Origin: Neoarius graeffei
Lineage: Eukaryota; Chordata; Actinopteri; Siluriformes; Ariidae
Assembly: GCF_027579695.1 (NCBI RefSeq)
Contig: NC_083592.1
Coordinates: forward strand, 36,028,714-36,092,713
Direction: 5' to 3'
Length of the DNA stretch: 64,000 nucleotides
The notes beneath the pieces were generated by a model. It worked only from the letters and a program-made list of their open reading frames with translations, was not told where the DNA came from and did not search any database. The translations under genes were made by a program, and so were the position numbers. Positions 1 to 10,969 of this stretch are shown in pieces; positions within the stretch are counted from its first letter, which is position 1, and every line of letters starts with the position of its first letter.

Positions 1-433
1 CCTTTCGGATGAGAGGTGAAACGTCTTCAAGAATCTTCAAGCAAGTCCAGCTGCTCTTTTTACCACCCACAGTTTACTATGACCTGGATGACTGAGAATC
101 TTCACAGACATGGCCATAGTAGTATCATAATAGCCAATAATATGCTAAAGAGGAGTTGGTCTGTGTTCCCTCATCCCTCAGTCTGATGTTCCTTCACCTC
201 TATGTTCCCTTCACCTTAACCATACCCATAAACCTAACCCCTTACTCCAACCTAAACCTACCCCAAAAATGTGTTGTGCATGAAGGCACTAGGTGAGTGC
301 CATTCATTGAATATGCTCATATTTTTGGTGAATGGTGAGCCGAACAATTTTTTTCCCCTGCATCAAGAACTCTTAACTGCTGTCTATATAGCCTACATTT
401 GTAATTAAATCCAAATCCAAAGACTTTATTGTA
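1..433. other. No gene seen
   Basis: Unique-looking AT-rich sequence. No convincing coding signal or repeat was recognised. Confidence 0.5.
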
Positions 434-509
434 GACATAGACACAGACAACCATTCACACTCACATTCACACCTACGGTCAATTTGAAGTCACCAGTTAA
501 TCTAGCCTA
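434..509 (-). repeat. V-SINE fragment
   Basis: A short piece of the V-SINE body on the minus strand: the stretch with ATTCACACTCACATTCACAC followed by GGTCAATTTGAAGTCACCAG. Both the tRNA-like head and the conserved core are absent. Confidence 0.75.
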
Positions 510-2469
510 GGTCTAGGAACTGTGTCTAGGAACATGTATCTTTCCCAGTATAAAAAGGAGAAAATGTATAATCATACAAGATATTTTAAATTATTTTGCT
601 GCCAATACTGACAAATAAGGAATACAGAATACTGAAAATCACATGAAATCAGTGAAGTCAATATTTTGAACAGGACTTTTCCAGGTGTTGGCACTCAGAA
701 AGCAATCATGAAAAGTAAAATAACCTCATAAATTAAAATTTAAGCCTCAAATAAAACTGTTGAAAATCTGTCTGATCTATCAGCTCAGTGTTTCTAAGTG
801 ATCTATCAGCTAAGGGTTTTTTGTAACCAGTAGCTTTACATTATGCAGCTCCAAACACTACACTCTCCAAGAGCTCTTCAAGGGGTCCTTTGGCTACTTA
901 AGGGTTTATAACTTCCTGAAAGCGTTCTTTTTAGAACCATTTGCAGCAGCTGGTTTATGCAGTGAATTATTTAGCATTTATCTTTTTGCTTTTCTCAATC
1001 CATGAGAACTTTTTTTTCTGAATTCAACACATTATGGTTATTAGAAGTTGCAGCTTTATTCGGGTTTTGACTGCAATCCATGCAAAATTATTCCTATTAA
1101 TTCTCATCTACTTGTCTGTTTTATTGTTTCTTATACAAAATATGTATGTATCTATTGGAATTTTTCAGTACATTTTTTGTTTATCTGCTAGGTACATTAC
1201 CCACAGCGGAAGTTGTCGGATCATTTTACAATCGCTTTGTTCTGAGTGGCCTATTTTGCCGATAGCACTTGATTACGGTAATGGATGGCCTTATCAGCAA
1301 GTCAAGAGGTTGTGAAGGTGATGGAGAGGTTTATGACATGCTGCATGGTATCATAAAGAAACCCGGGGTCCTCTCTTGCTTTATCTGAATCTCATCTCTC
1401 TTCCCCTTCGCATTGATCTCCTCTTGTCAGTGTGGCCTGAGGACTTTTTGACAGTCCTTTGTAGGAACCTACCAGCTCTGACTTGTCTTCACAATGACAA
1501 TGTTTGTAATTAACATGAAAAAAAAGGTCATGGTGCTCTATTATAATCTGCAAAGATGTTAAAATAACAGCAAATACTTGCTGTATTTTATATAGCACAT
1601 CTCTGCTTATAGCATTTTTAAAATCTGTTATTCAGGCTTTAATATATCATAGATCAATTTCTTATTTATACATGGAGTGAGAATCAAATTATTTATACAG
1701 AATAGAATATTTTATATATAATATTTGATTCCATAAAGTTTCAGTGTGTAAAGTTTGTGCAGAATTTCACCACTTCGGCTGAATGAGTTACTGAGATGAG
1801 TCGTAAGACATTTAGATTAATATTTATTTTATTCACTCTCATAAAGATAAGCACTTCTGGTCTGGACAAAATAGTGAGAGAACACGGACACAGTAGGTTG
1901 TACTTGATGGCCTGGCTGCAAGCAGGGAAACTGAGGGATTCAAGCTCAGACCTGAGCATTGGCTCGAATAGGGTTTAAGAATAACTTCTTCTCAAAGCTG
2001 CTTCAGCGAGGATGAATAGAGAGTGGTATATGTTACATTTAATAAACCAGAATGCTTAGCCTTCCTAAGAGACACTTGATTTCTGAAAGCTGTGATGTGA
2101 ATGATGTGATATTTGTCTAACGGTAAAACTGATATCAAGCATACACTAAAAAGAACACGTTGGTATTAAATGTGCACCCAGAAATTGCATCAGTGAATCG
2201 ATCATAAAGAGGTTTGGTTGACACTGGTAGAGATATCAAACCAATCAACTTTGATCTGACCTGTAGGAATGGTCAAGATTTAAATATTTAAAGTCGAATA
2301 AAAAAATCAGAAGGGACAATGACACATTATGGCATCTGACCCATGATATTAATAAAGTTGCAAACTACATTTAACAATAAAGTTAACAAAGCCAATAATT
2401 CAAAGTGCATAAAAACAATGTACAATTTCAATAACGCTTTTATTAAATATGATTGTTTTATAAAACATT
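510..2469. other. Intergenic, no gene seen
   Basis: AT-rich DNA with only short open frames (up to 93 codons) that have no recognisable motif or compositional support. No repeat family was recognised. Confidence 0.5.
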
Positions 2470-2471
2470 TA

Positions 2472-4071
2472 CAGTGGTGCTTGAAAGTTTGTGAACCCTT
2501 TAGAATTTTCTATATTTCTGTATAAATATGAGCTAAAACATCATCAGATTTTCACACAAGTCCTAAAAGTAGATAAAGAGAACCCAGTTAAACAAATGAG
2601 ACAAAAATATTATACTTGCTCATTTATTTATTGAGGAAAATGATCCAATAATACATATCTGTGAGTGGCAAAAGTATGTGAACCTCTAGGATTAGCAGTT
2701 AATTTGAAGGTGAAATTAGAATCAGGTCTTTTCAATCAGTGTGATGACAATCAGGTGTGAGTGGGCACCCTGTTTTATTTAAAGAACAGGGATCTATCAA
2801 AGTCTGATCTTCACAACACATGTTTGTGGAAGTGTATCATGGCACGAACAAAAGAGATTTCTGAGGACCTCAGAAAAAGTGTTGTTGATGCTCATCAGGC
2901 TGGAAAAGTTTACAAAACTATCTCTAAAGAGTTTGGACTCCATCAATCCACAGTCAGACAGGTTGTGTACAAATGGAGGAAATTCAAGACCATTGTTACC
3001 CTCCCCAGGAGTGGTCGACCAACAAAGATCACTCCAAGAGCAAGGTGTGTAATAGTCGGCGAGGTCACAAAGGACCCCAGGGTAACTTCTAAGCAACTGA
3101 AGGCCTCTCTCACATTAGCTAATGTTCATGTTCATGAGTCCACCATCAGGAGAACACAGAACAACAATGGTGTGCATGGCAGGGTCGCAAGGAGAAAACC
3201 ACTGCTCTCCAAAAAGAACTTTGCTGCTCGTCTGCAGTTTGCTAAAGATCATGTGGACAAGCCAGAAGGCTATTGGAAAAATGTTTTGTGGATGGATGAA
3301 ACCAAAATAGAATTTTTTGTTTAAATGATTAGTGTTGGAGAAAGGAAAACACTGCATTCCAGCGTAAGAACCTTATCCCATCTGTGAAACATGGCGGTGG
3401 GAGTATCATGGTTTGGGCCTGTTTTGCCGCATCTGGGCCAAGACGGCTTGCCATCATTGATGGAACAATGAATTCTGAATTACACCAGTGAATTATAAAG
3501 GAAAATGTCAGGACATCTGTCCATGAACTGAATCTCAAGGGAAGGTGGGTCATGCAGCAAGACAATGACCCTAAGCACACAAGTCGTTCTACCAAAGAAT
3601 GGTTAAAGAAGAATAAAGTTAATGTTTTGGAATGGCCAAGTCAAAGTCCTGACCTTAATCCAATCGAAATGTTGTGGAAGGACCTGCGAGCAGTTCATGT
3701 AAGGAAACCCACCAACATCCCAGAGCTGAAGCTGTTCTGTATGGAGGAATGAGTTAAAATTCCTCCAAGCCGGTGTGCAGGACTGATCAACAGTTACCGG
3801 AAACGTTTAGCTGCAGTTATTGCTGCACAAGGGGGTCACACCAGATACTGAAAGCAAAGGTTCACATACTTCTGCCACTCACAGATATGTAATATTGGAT
3901 CATTTTCCTCAATAAAAAAATGACCAAGTATAATATTTTTGTCTCATTTGTTTAACTGGGTTCTCTTTATCTACTTTCAGGACTCGTGTGAAAATCTGAT
4001 GATGTTTCAGGTCATATTTAGGCAGAAATATAGAAAATTCTAAAGGGTTCACAAACTTTCAAGCACCACTG
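2472..4071 (+). mobile_element. Tc1-like DNA transposon, complete but inactive
   Basis: A 1600-bp Tc1/mariner element. It is flanked by TA dinucleotides (2470-2471 and 4072-4073), as expected for the superfamily. The terminal inverted repeats are about 214 bp (2472-2685 and 3858-4071), starting CAGTGGTGCTTGAAAG. The long repeats fit the IR/DR class typical of fish Tc1 elements. It encloses a broken transposase gene. Two more copies of the same family lie at 32951-35175 and from 62998 to the window end. Confidence 0.93.
2839..3851 (+). pseudogene. Tc1-family DD34E transposase pseudogene
   Basis: Remnant of a Tc1 transposase of about 340 residues. In the nucleus such proteins bind the inverted repeats through two N-terminal helix-turn-helix units and cut at TA sites. 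The start is the ATG at 2839 (MARTKEISEDL); the open frame upstream begins only with GTG inside the 5' leader. The paired HTH region is readable, with a GRP-type linker (SGRPTK) between its halves. The first catalytic Asp lies in MDETKIE. At 3315-3335 bases are missing relative to the copy at 33.7 kb, shifting the frame and giving a stop. Further stops follow near 3490. The second Asp (QQDNDPKHTS) and the final Glu (DLNPIE) survive in another frame (3552-3752), closed by a Trp-to-TGA change. It cannot make an active enzyme. Confidence 0.93.
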
Positions 4072-4216
4072 TAAATAGCTAGTTTAGATTAGTAGCTAAA
4101 CTAGCTAGATTGAATCATTAGTAGTTTCGTTAATTTTAAGTCTGCAGTTAAATTTTATTTTTTTAATCAACTCATACACCAGGAAAATAACACTTTTTAT
4201 ATATTTTTAGTTTTTG

Positions 4217-4274
<58 letters not shown>
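4217..4274. repeat. (ATCT)n microsatellite
   Basis: About 14 uninterrupted ATCT units. Confidence 0.97.
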
Positions 4275-5090
4275 TTTTGTAGTAATGTGTCCATGATAGT
4301 TATGTGATTCCTAGGACCACATTGGAAATAAGCGTTTTCACTTTCATATGTTATCCTGGTTCTTAATATCTTTCATATTTGTTATATGTTTTTCATTATT
4401 TACCGAATAAATCAAATCAAATTAGTATTTCTTTTTTTTTTTTAATCCCCAAATCCTATAGATTTCAGTAATTACCTGACTGAGTGTCTTGTATTTTCAC
4501 AGACAGTAATCTTATCTTGGTTTTAAGTGATCGTGTCATTCACAAATACCTAACAGGAAAATAGGTCTTGCAGAAAGCAAGATCTGCACTCACGCCATTC
4601 ACAACAAATTAAAAAATGAGATGGAAACTATATTTGCACATTCACTGAAACCATTGTTTCAAAGTAATCTGACTTTTTAAATCTTGTTAAAAACAGTAAA
4701 AAGTTCATACTCAGTACTAGTGACTACTCAAAATTATACTTGAAAATTTTAGGAACAAAATTCTGTGAGCTTCTTTAGTTTGGAGTGAGACGGTTAAGGC
4801 TATAATATGCTTGTAATTGTGACAAGGGGGTGGAGAGTGATTTATGATAGTGAGAATGCCAGTAGGTTAATAATTCAAGGTGTTGCTCTGAGATGAGTGG
4901 TTTTCTAATCACACAGAACATGGCCCTAGAGCAGTGTAATTAAATCACATTTCCAACATGCTCTCCCCTAGGGCAACTATGCTTTACCCAATGGTGGAAA
5001 CTTCCAAGAAAATGTACGAAGAAACAAATTGGATAAGATTAGTTCTCTTTTTCTATAATGAGTCTTTTTCATAACAGTAATAAAAAAAGT
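4275..5090. other. Intergenic, no gene seen
   Basis: AT-rich sequence without recognised genes or repeats. Confidence 0.45.
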
Positions 5091-5119
5091 AATAATAATA
5101 ATAATAATAATAATAATAG
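5091..5119. repeat. (AAT)n microsatellite
   Basis: Short perfect trinucleotide run. Confidence 0.95.
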
Positions 5120-6747
5120 AATCCAGTGGTAGAATAAGTCTTTGAAAGTCAGAAGGTTATAGAATTTGAAGATATTTTAGAAGTTAAAATTATATTTGGC
5201 AAAATGAGAAGAGCCTCATTTGCAAATGAAATGAAACTCAAAAGAGAGTGTGATATGATAATAGAGAAAGAAGACCAGTCTAAATAAGAATTATGCAATA
5301 ATAAATTTAAAACGTGTATGTTTCAGTGTGGTCAGAGTTGACATTTGGAGCATTCATTTGTGGCAAACTAGCATTTAAAAAACTACGCAAACAAACAAGC
5401 ATTCATTGTGCTAGAGTTCACCATCGTAGTACTGTTTTTCTTGGATGAACAATTTTGATGATTCATTCCTTAATGTGGAATGACTAAAACGTTATTAGAA
5501 CTGAATGTCTTCTGGTAGGCATCACAAACAAATTAGGAAGCTCGATGGGAGTGATTGATGGACTGTCTTCTCCAGTTTTTTCTTCTAAGCTATTCTGGTG
5601 AAGGCATTGTGAGATGGAAGAACTAAAGACGGGTGACAAATTAAAAAAACAAACAACATGAAGTGTGCTAGTGAGGTGCTTGGCCACCACATGATGAGAA
5701 CATGTTTCAGTGTGCCTTGGCATAGATTTTACAAGTCTCTACTTCTGTACCACAGGAATAACCACCATTGTATTCAGTTAGGTTGAGATCTGGAAACTGT
5801 ACAGGCCATATTATATGATTTACATAATTTTCATACTCATAAACAATTCAGCGAGTCAGAATGAGTTTGTGTATGTTTGCAGTGAAACTTACCTCGAGGA
5901 CAAGTGGATCCAAACCATGCCTTCAAAAAGCCTCCCACAACATAACAAAATCGCGTTATCCATGAATTTGTCATCAGTTTGTAAAGATGAGTGTTTGACA
6001 TTAGTCAAGGTAAATTTGCTTTCAATGTGACTGAGGTATGCTGATGGTTTTTTTTTTTCTTTTTTAAAATAAATGTTTATTTCAAGCTTGCTTATGAGTC
6101 CTTTGTCCTCTGGCTTCCTTTTAAAAAAGAATATAATCATTGGATTTGCAGAGAGTATGGAACATCTAGAAATACCACACATGGTGCTAAGGATCAATTA
6201 AGGATTATGATTTATATATTGATGAAGTAAAGGATGGCCATTACCATAATCACAAAAAAATTAAAATAAAAAATAATAAAAAAGGAGCTTATCACTAATT
6301 ACCACAGCAACAAGTAGCGTTCCATTTCATTCTCCTTCACAACATCCTAAAGTGCCAACCTGAGACACTATCTAAGCAGAACGTCAAGCATGTGGCCCAC
6401 TTGATAACCTCCTTTTCTTCATACAGAACATGTCTGGTCACAAGATAGATGAGGAGCTACTGACTTGGGTGCTCTTCCAGATACACCTGTGAGGACGCCA
6501 TATTTGAGCACATCCATTCCCGGCCCTTTCAGGAAGACAGTCAATTCTGATAGTAGTTTAGATCTTATCAGATCTGCTTTGTTTACCCTTAGGACTAAAA
6601 TCTGGCACTTATTGTTGTTTTGCTCCTTGCCTCTTCCCATTTAATTTTATATTAGTGTGTGTTGTTGTTTTCTTTATGAAAACTCGTTGTGCTAAAATAT
6701 TGGGTCTCTAGAGTGTGTTGTGCTACCAGAAGCTTTGTCATCATAAA
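5120..6747. other. Intergenic, possible old DNA-transposon remnant
   Basis: No gene was recognised. The stretch at about 5765-5935 (GAGATCTGGAAACTGTACAG and following) resembles the inside of fish Tc1/mariner elements, but it is too worn to bound. The open frames here (60-102 codons) have no supporting motif. Confidence 0.3.
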
Positions 6748-7300
6748 ATGGATGCTATAGAGAGACAGGCAACACAACAAACCAGGGTGGTTAATTTGGA
6801 AGAACTTTTGTGTAACCTTCAACAAGAACAGCAACAACAAATCCAGGAACTTGCCACCACAGTCAATAATGTCAGACCACCCTACCACCATGAATCCCAG
6901 GGGAGATAGAGCAAAATCTCTCCATTATTCTCATACACTCAATAGTAACTATGCCCAATAAATATAGCGCCAATGCCACAGAATGTAGAAGACTTTGTGC
7001 TCATTAATCTTTCCATTTTTGCTACAGAAAAGTCTCAAGTTACCACTTTGATTTTATTACTTACAAGGAATGCCAAGGTTCGGGTAACCACCCATTCCTA
7101 GCAGAGGTACGGTCCGATGACCAATTGACTTGTATTTCAGTGTTCAATCATCTCGTTTGAGTAGGAAGTATGGAGGAAAAATGTCACCTGGGGTTAGAAT
7201 ACAGCAGTGGAATAAGCTCCTCAGTTTCTCACGCTTGCTTCTGGCAGTGGGTTGACTGGACAAGCATTATCACAGCATTTCTTTATGGCCACTGGGAAAA
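6748..7300 (+). pseudogene. Ty3/gypsy Gag relic
   Basis: Decayed start of a Ty3/gypsy retrotransposon gag gene. From the ATG at 6748 a glutamine-rich N-terminal segment is readable for about 50 codons (LCNLQQEQQQQIQELATTV). A stretch near 6990-7080 then resembles the capsid region in which fish Gag proteins read roughly KS.V..LI.LLT..A. Near 7215-7270 a segment reads LASGSGLTGQAL, matching the usual Gag motif around a Gly-Ser-Gly-Trp core. Stops and frameshifts break it throughout. It lies on the same strand as, and upstream of, the RT relic at 9625, so both probably come from one element that later took several insertions. No LTRs were found. Confidence 0.5.
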
Positions 7301-7908
7301 GCACCAAACTGAACAGGACAACTCATGAATCTTAGACCAGCTCATCTTTCTGTCCATACAGCTGAATTATTTGCTTCTTTGCTCATTGTTCTTGCATAAA
7401 ACAATTATTATCTGGCACCATTCCAGCAGGATCCCTTGAATTCATGAAAGGAGTGCAGACAGGGTTAGCTTTAGAAGAACAATAATACTATCTGAAGGCA
7501 GGGCTCTGTCTGCATTTTGGTGGTCTCTGTCTGTATTTGGGCAAGTTACATACTTGCCTTAGAAGTCACCGCATGCAATAATCCTTTGGGTAGTGATTAA
7601 TCTCTAAATGAGCATTTTTGTATCATTTAGTGTACTAGTGCACTCAATTTGAAACTTTGCTAGAGCCTCCTTTTTGGTATCAAAGACTCTGGAACTACTG
7701 TGAGTTTTATCACATGGACTTTCATATCCATGACTTCCTCACCATTCCAACAGCCTTGCCAGCCATCATTACCATCCATGTTCATCTTTGCCATTAATGG
7801 GTGCTTTCTGAGATCAACAAGGGATCAAATATTCCCAGTGTACCTGCAAGTAGCACAATATGATCATTAAATTATGTCTTAGACGTCCCCAAAGATGTTG
7901 AAGGGGAT
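7301..7908. other. Probably further worn retrotransposon sequence
   Basis: No readable gene. By position this would be the gag/protease part of the Ty3/gypsy relic, but no motif could be confirmed. The 12-bp target duplication of the next V-SINE begins at 7897. Confidence 0.3.
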
Positions 7909-8259
7909 CCATCCATCCATTATCTATACTGCTTATGTACTGTGGGTTGTGGGGGAAGCTGGAGCCAATCCCAGCTGAATTTGGGTGAGAGTCAGGGAGG
8001 GTAGGTCACCAATCTATTGCAGGGCTAACACGCAGATGAACAACTATTCATCCTCATTGGCAATTTGCAGTGGCCAGTTGACCTAACCCACAGGTCTTTG
8101 GAATGTGGGAGGAAACTGGAGCACCTGGAGGAAACCTAAGCAGGTCCAGTGAGAACATGCAAACTCCTCACAGAAAGACTCCAGTAAGCCATGAGGTTCA
8201 AACCCAGAACTTTCTTGCTGTGAGGTGACAGTGCTAACCACTGTAAAACTGTGTTGCCT
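7909..8259 (-). mobile_element. V-SINE copy, worn
   Basis: Minus-strand V-SINE with GGATCCATCC-type tail repeats at the left, the conserved core in the middle and a worn tRNA-like head at the right. Flanked by the duplication GTTGAAGGGGAT (7897-7908 and 8260-8271), which proves insertion here. It is diverged and so probably old. Confidence 0.9.
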
Positions 8260-8334
8260 GTTGAAGGGGATGAAGAAACTTAATTAGTCCAAACATGCAT
8301 AATCACCTGACTGTTCAGACAAACTGCTCAGGAG

Positions 8335-8455
8335 TAGGTTTCCCAAAAGCCTCTTAACGCTAAGAGCATCTTAACTAGGAGAGAGAGCATTCGTTGTGCT
8401 TCCTCACACTACCATTTAACGATGATCTTTGTGCTGCGATGCTTTTGGGAAACTC
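8335..8455. mobile_element. Short inverted-repeat MITE
   Basis: A piece of about 120 bp bounded by GGTTTCCCAAAAGC and its complement GCTTTTGGGAAAC. It resembles a common fish MITE whose ends read GTTTCCC(A/G)AAAGC. No clear target duplication was identified. Confidence 0.6.
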
Positions 8456-8667
8456 GGCACAGACTATTGCTGCCAACTCCAGTACAGCTCAATCTCCACT
8501 GAAAGTCCTGTGGCCCTCTGGTATGGAGCACTTGCATGTGACGTCACATCCGCTCCAGATTGTAGACAAACGCCATCTTGGCAGTCAAGCGCCATATTTC
8601 CGCCGCCTTTCTGACGCTGACTTTCTTTTTTTTTTTTGCCGAAATATTCAAAAATTACCGTGCCACA

Positions 8668-8875
8668 ATGCCGGATACTTGCATGGCATATAAATGCCAC
8701 AACAGGAGAGGTCAGAAAACAGGAAGAAAGTTTCATAGGCTGCCACGGGACCCTGACAGGCACGCAAAATGGATTGCTGCTATCAGCCGGGCTGATCCAA
8801 ACAACAAGAACAAGGCATGGGTACCGACTGGAAGGAGCGATCACTGGCGCCTGTGCAGTGACCATTTCATCTCAG
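8668..8875 (+). CDS. THAP-domain exon of a transposon protein
   Basis: The exon begins at the ATG at 8668 and encodes a THAP zinc-binding DNA-recognition domain. The C2CH ligands are visible: Cys5, Cys10, Cys63 and His66 (CSDHF), with a conserved Trp35 and aromatic residues where the fold expects them. THAP domains occur at the N-terminus of P-element, Kolobok-like and related transposases and bind the element's own ends. After Cys-x2-His-Phe the sequence reads CTCAG followed by GT at 8876, a plausible donor, so the exon probably ends there. The open frame continues only 17 codons past it. No downstream catalytic exon is present before the element's other gene, so this is a fragment. The domain assignment is firm; the superfamily is inference. 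Confidence 0.85.
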
Positions 8876-9289
8876 GTTCGTCATGTATTTATTTCAGTAT
8901 ATCCATGTGGTTATTTGCAGCATAAGTTTATGACTTGCTCGAATAAAAAAATTCCGGGAAGTGGGAGCCTGAGAAAAGAGGGTTGGGGCGGGGGGGTGGA
9001 TTGGGTCTTTAGCGGTGTGGTACGAAAAAAACCAGTAAAGAACTTATAAGAATTTACCACTGTCTTAGTAGTAAATCCTTATAAATATAAGGATCAATCC
9101 TTATAAGGACTTATAAATAAATATATATGCCATGTATGATTTACTCCTGAAAGTGGCGCTTTTTGCATTATCCTCATACAAATTTATGAAAATCTAGTAT
9201 GTATAAAGTGAACATTGTGCATGGTTTTTACAGATAATGTGTATGATGAATTACACCGTCTTTGTATGCTTCATGTAATGTTTGTAGTT

Positions 9290-9517
9290 TTAAATTATAT
9301 TTAACAGCGAAGGAAAGTTGATGAGGTAATTATACACGTCTGGGTATTCCACCTCCGGCAGTTCAAGATCCACTGACACGGTTGTGAAAACTCCGTCCGG
9401 TAAGCCATAAGGGTCACAAATCTGTAGACCGTTTATTTTAGACATATATCTAATTATCTGTGCATTAGAAAAATGAGCCGTGTAGTCCGTCGGTTGAAAG
9501 TGATCCATTCTGTACAC
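9290..9517 (-). pseudogene. N-terminal fragment of a transposon accessory protein
   Basis: About 72 codons from the minus-strand ATG near 9508 (MDHFQPTDYTAHFSNAQ). It is clearly homologous to the frame at 36801-37128: both share DYTAHFSN and the segment YPDVYNYLINFPSLL. The frame stops shortly after that segment, where the other copy continues into an AYKSLDSY motif. The motif order resembles the start of fish transposon proteins that carry SWIM zinc-finger and YqaJ-like nuclease domains, but those domains are not present here. That functional link is from memory and is weak. Confidence 0.6.
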
Positions 9518-9624
9518 GAGTGCAGCAGTATTCAGCTGTGTTGTTGCCCGACAAGATGGCGTCTGTGTACTTTCCGGTCACGTGACTGCAAGATCTCTAT
9601 AGGTTCATCTGGCCATCCATTTCA

Positions 9625-9830
9625 ACAGTGTAGTCCACTACAACAGTGTAGTCCAGTTTCCTCCTTTTTTGTGGAGAAGAAAGCAGGAGGTTTACAGCCC
9701 AGTATTGACTATCAAAGAATGTAGGTGATCATCCAGAAGATCCGCTACCCTGTGTTTTCCCAGCCAAAAATGTATGGAGTGCCAGCACACTTCTACATGA
9801 AGCTGAACTTGTGCAGTGCATCCAAATAGT
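9625..9830 (+). pseudogene. Ty3/gypsy reverse transcriptase relic
   Basis: A short decayed piece of Ty3/gypsy RT. It reads FFVEKKAGGLQPSIDYQ, matching the conserved RT start. After a stop it continues through a KIRYP segment to FYMKLNLCSA, corresponding to the stretch carrying the first catalytic Asp, here changed to Asn. One stop codon lies between. It probably belongs to the same element as the Gag relic at 6748. The THAP element (8522-9602) lies immediately upstream of it. Confidence 0.75.
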
Positions 9831-9834
9831 CCTG

Positions 9835-10110
9835 AGCCACTTACCAGAGGGCAGAAAGGAGAAAAGTTCCAGTGCAGGGTAACTAGAGTCTTCCATGATG
9901 CACTTTTTTTCTGAGACAGTGCATGGTGTAAATATTCTAGATTGCTGGGAGGATGATTCTTTTAGCTGTTTTTACCACCTTTTGTATGGCTTTCTTTTCT
10001 TGTATTGTGCAGTTGCCATACCACGATGTACTACACCCTGTGAGGATGGACTCCACAGCACACCTATAGAAACTGGTGAGGACTGAGGAACTGAAGGATT
10101 TGATGAGTCT
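9835..10110 (-). pseudogene. LINE reverse transcriptase C-terminal relic
   Basis: Minus-strand frame containing TSFYRCAVESILTGCS and WYGNCTIQEKKAIQKVVK, which is the C-terminal region of fish Rex1/L2/CR1-type LINE proteins. Downstream codons (HCLRKKVHHGRL, then a stop) extend it to about 9835. It continues the RT domain at 10970-12460 after interruption by a plus-strand LINE tail. Confidence 0.8.
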
Positions 10111-10431
10111 TTTTAATGACAGGTACCAACTCCCTCCCTGTTCTGCCCCTCCTCCCCCCTCTGCCCCCGCCACAGATTCTGCTCGCACACACCCCTTCAG
10201 CATCTGACATGTCATCCTCACAGTTCCCCCCCAACACACACACACACACATATACATACATCTCATCGTTCATTAACACACTGAACTCAGGGACCGCACA
10301 TCTCACTTTACCTCGCCCATTTGCACTATTCCGCACTACCTCACCTTAACAGCTGCTAGTTTGTTTATTCTGCTTATTTCATGTTTACCTGCTATACCTC
10401 AAGTGCCCTTGACTGTTTGGTTATTTGTACC

Positions 10432-10432
10432 A

Positions 10433-10466
<34 letters not shown>
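10432..10466. repeat. (GT)n microsatellite
   Basis: Uninterrupted GT run inside the LINE tail. Confidence 0.95.
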
Positions 10467-10468
<2 letters not shown>

Positions 10469-10820
10469 AGTCTAGTTAATATCTAGAGTGTTTATACTGT
10501 TTATATTGTCTGTTTGAGTGTTTAGTCTGTCTTGTTGTTATCTAGTGTTTATACTGTTTATTTATACTGTTTATATTGTTTGAGTGTTTAGTCTAGTTCA
10601 TATCTAGAGTGTTTTATACTGTTTATATTGTCTGAGTGTTTAGTCTGTCTTGTTCTTATCTAGTGTTTATACTGTTTATTTATTCTGTTTATATTGTCTG
10701 AGTGTTTAGTCTGTCTTGTTCTTATCTAGTGTTTATACTGTTTATTTATTCTGTTTATATTGTTTGAGTGTTTAGTCTGTCTAGTTCCTATCTAGAGTGT
10801 TTATACTGTTTATATTGTTT
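10467..10820. repeat. Minisatellite in LINE tail
   Basis: About five to six imperfect units of roughly 60-65 bp built on GAGTGTTTAGTCTGTCTTGT and GTTTATACTGTTTATAT. Confidence 0.85.
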
Positions 10821-10969
10821 GTTTTTTCCAATTATTCTATTTTTATTTATTGCATTGCCAGTTTGCACCGTGGGTCAGAGAGGACTGATATTTCATCTGT
10901 GCTGTATGTCGAGCATGTATAGCATATTTAACAATAAAGTTGACTTGACTTGACTTGATATGTGCTGTC

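Larger units (their letters stand above)
8522..9602. mobile_element. THAP-encoding DNA element, degenerate copy
   Basis: The two ends match, inverted, the ends of the element at 36707-37717. The left side (CTTGCATGTGACGTCA, then CCAGATTGTA and GCCATCTTG) corresponds to that element's right end. The right end here (GTCACGTGACTGCAAGATCT, reaching CTCTATA) corresponds to its left end. It carries a THAP exon on the plus strand and, at the other end, an N-terminal exon of a second protein on the minus strand, so the two are read toward each other. The middle looks deleted. The superfamily is not certain. Confidence 0.7.
10116..10965 (+). mobile_element. LINE 3' end with internal minisatellite
   Basis: Plus-strand 3' tail of a non-LTR retrotransposon. 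It ends ACAATAAAGTTGACTTGACT followed by tandem CTTGA units, a typical fish LINE terminus. It contains a (GT)n run and then a minisatellite. The left boundary is approximate. It lies inside the minus-strand LINE, separating its C-terminal part from its RT domain. Confidence 0.65.

Noticed and set aside
1034-1315. 93-codon frame with hydrophobic stretch
   Set aside because: AT-rich composition alone can produce it; no homology, splice or start support was recognised.
2761-2838. Upstream GTG extension of the Tc1 transposase frame
   Set aside because: The first ATG at 2839 matches the usual Tc1 transposase start; the extension lies in the transposon leader.
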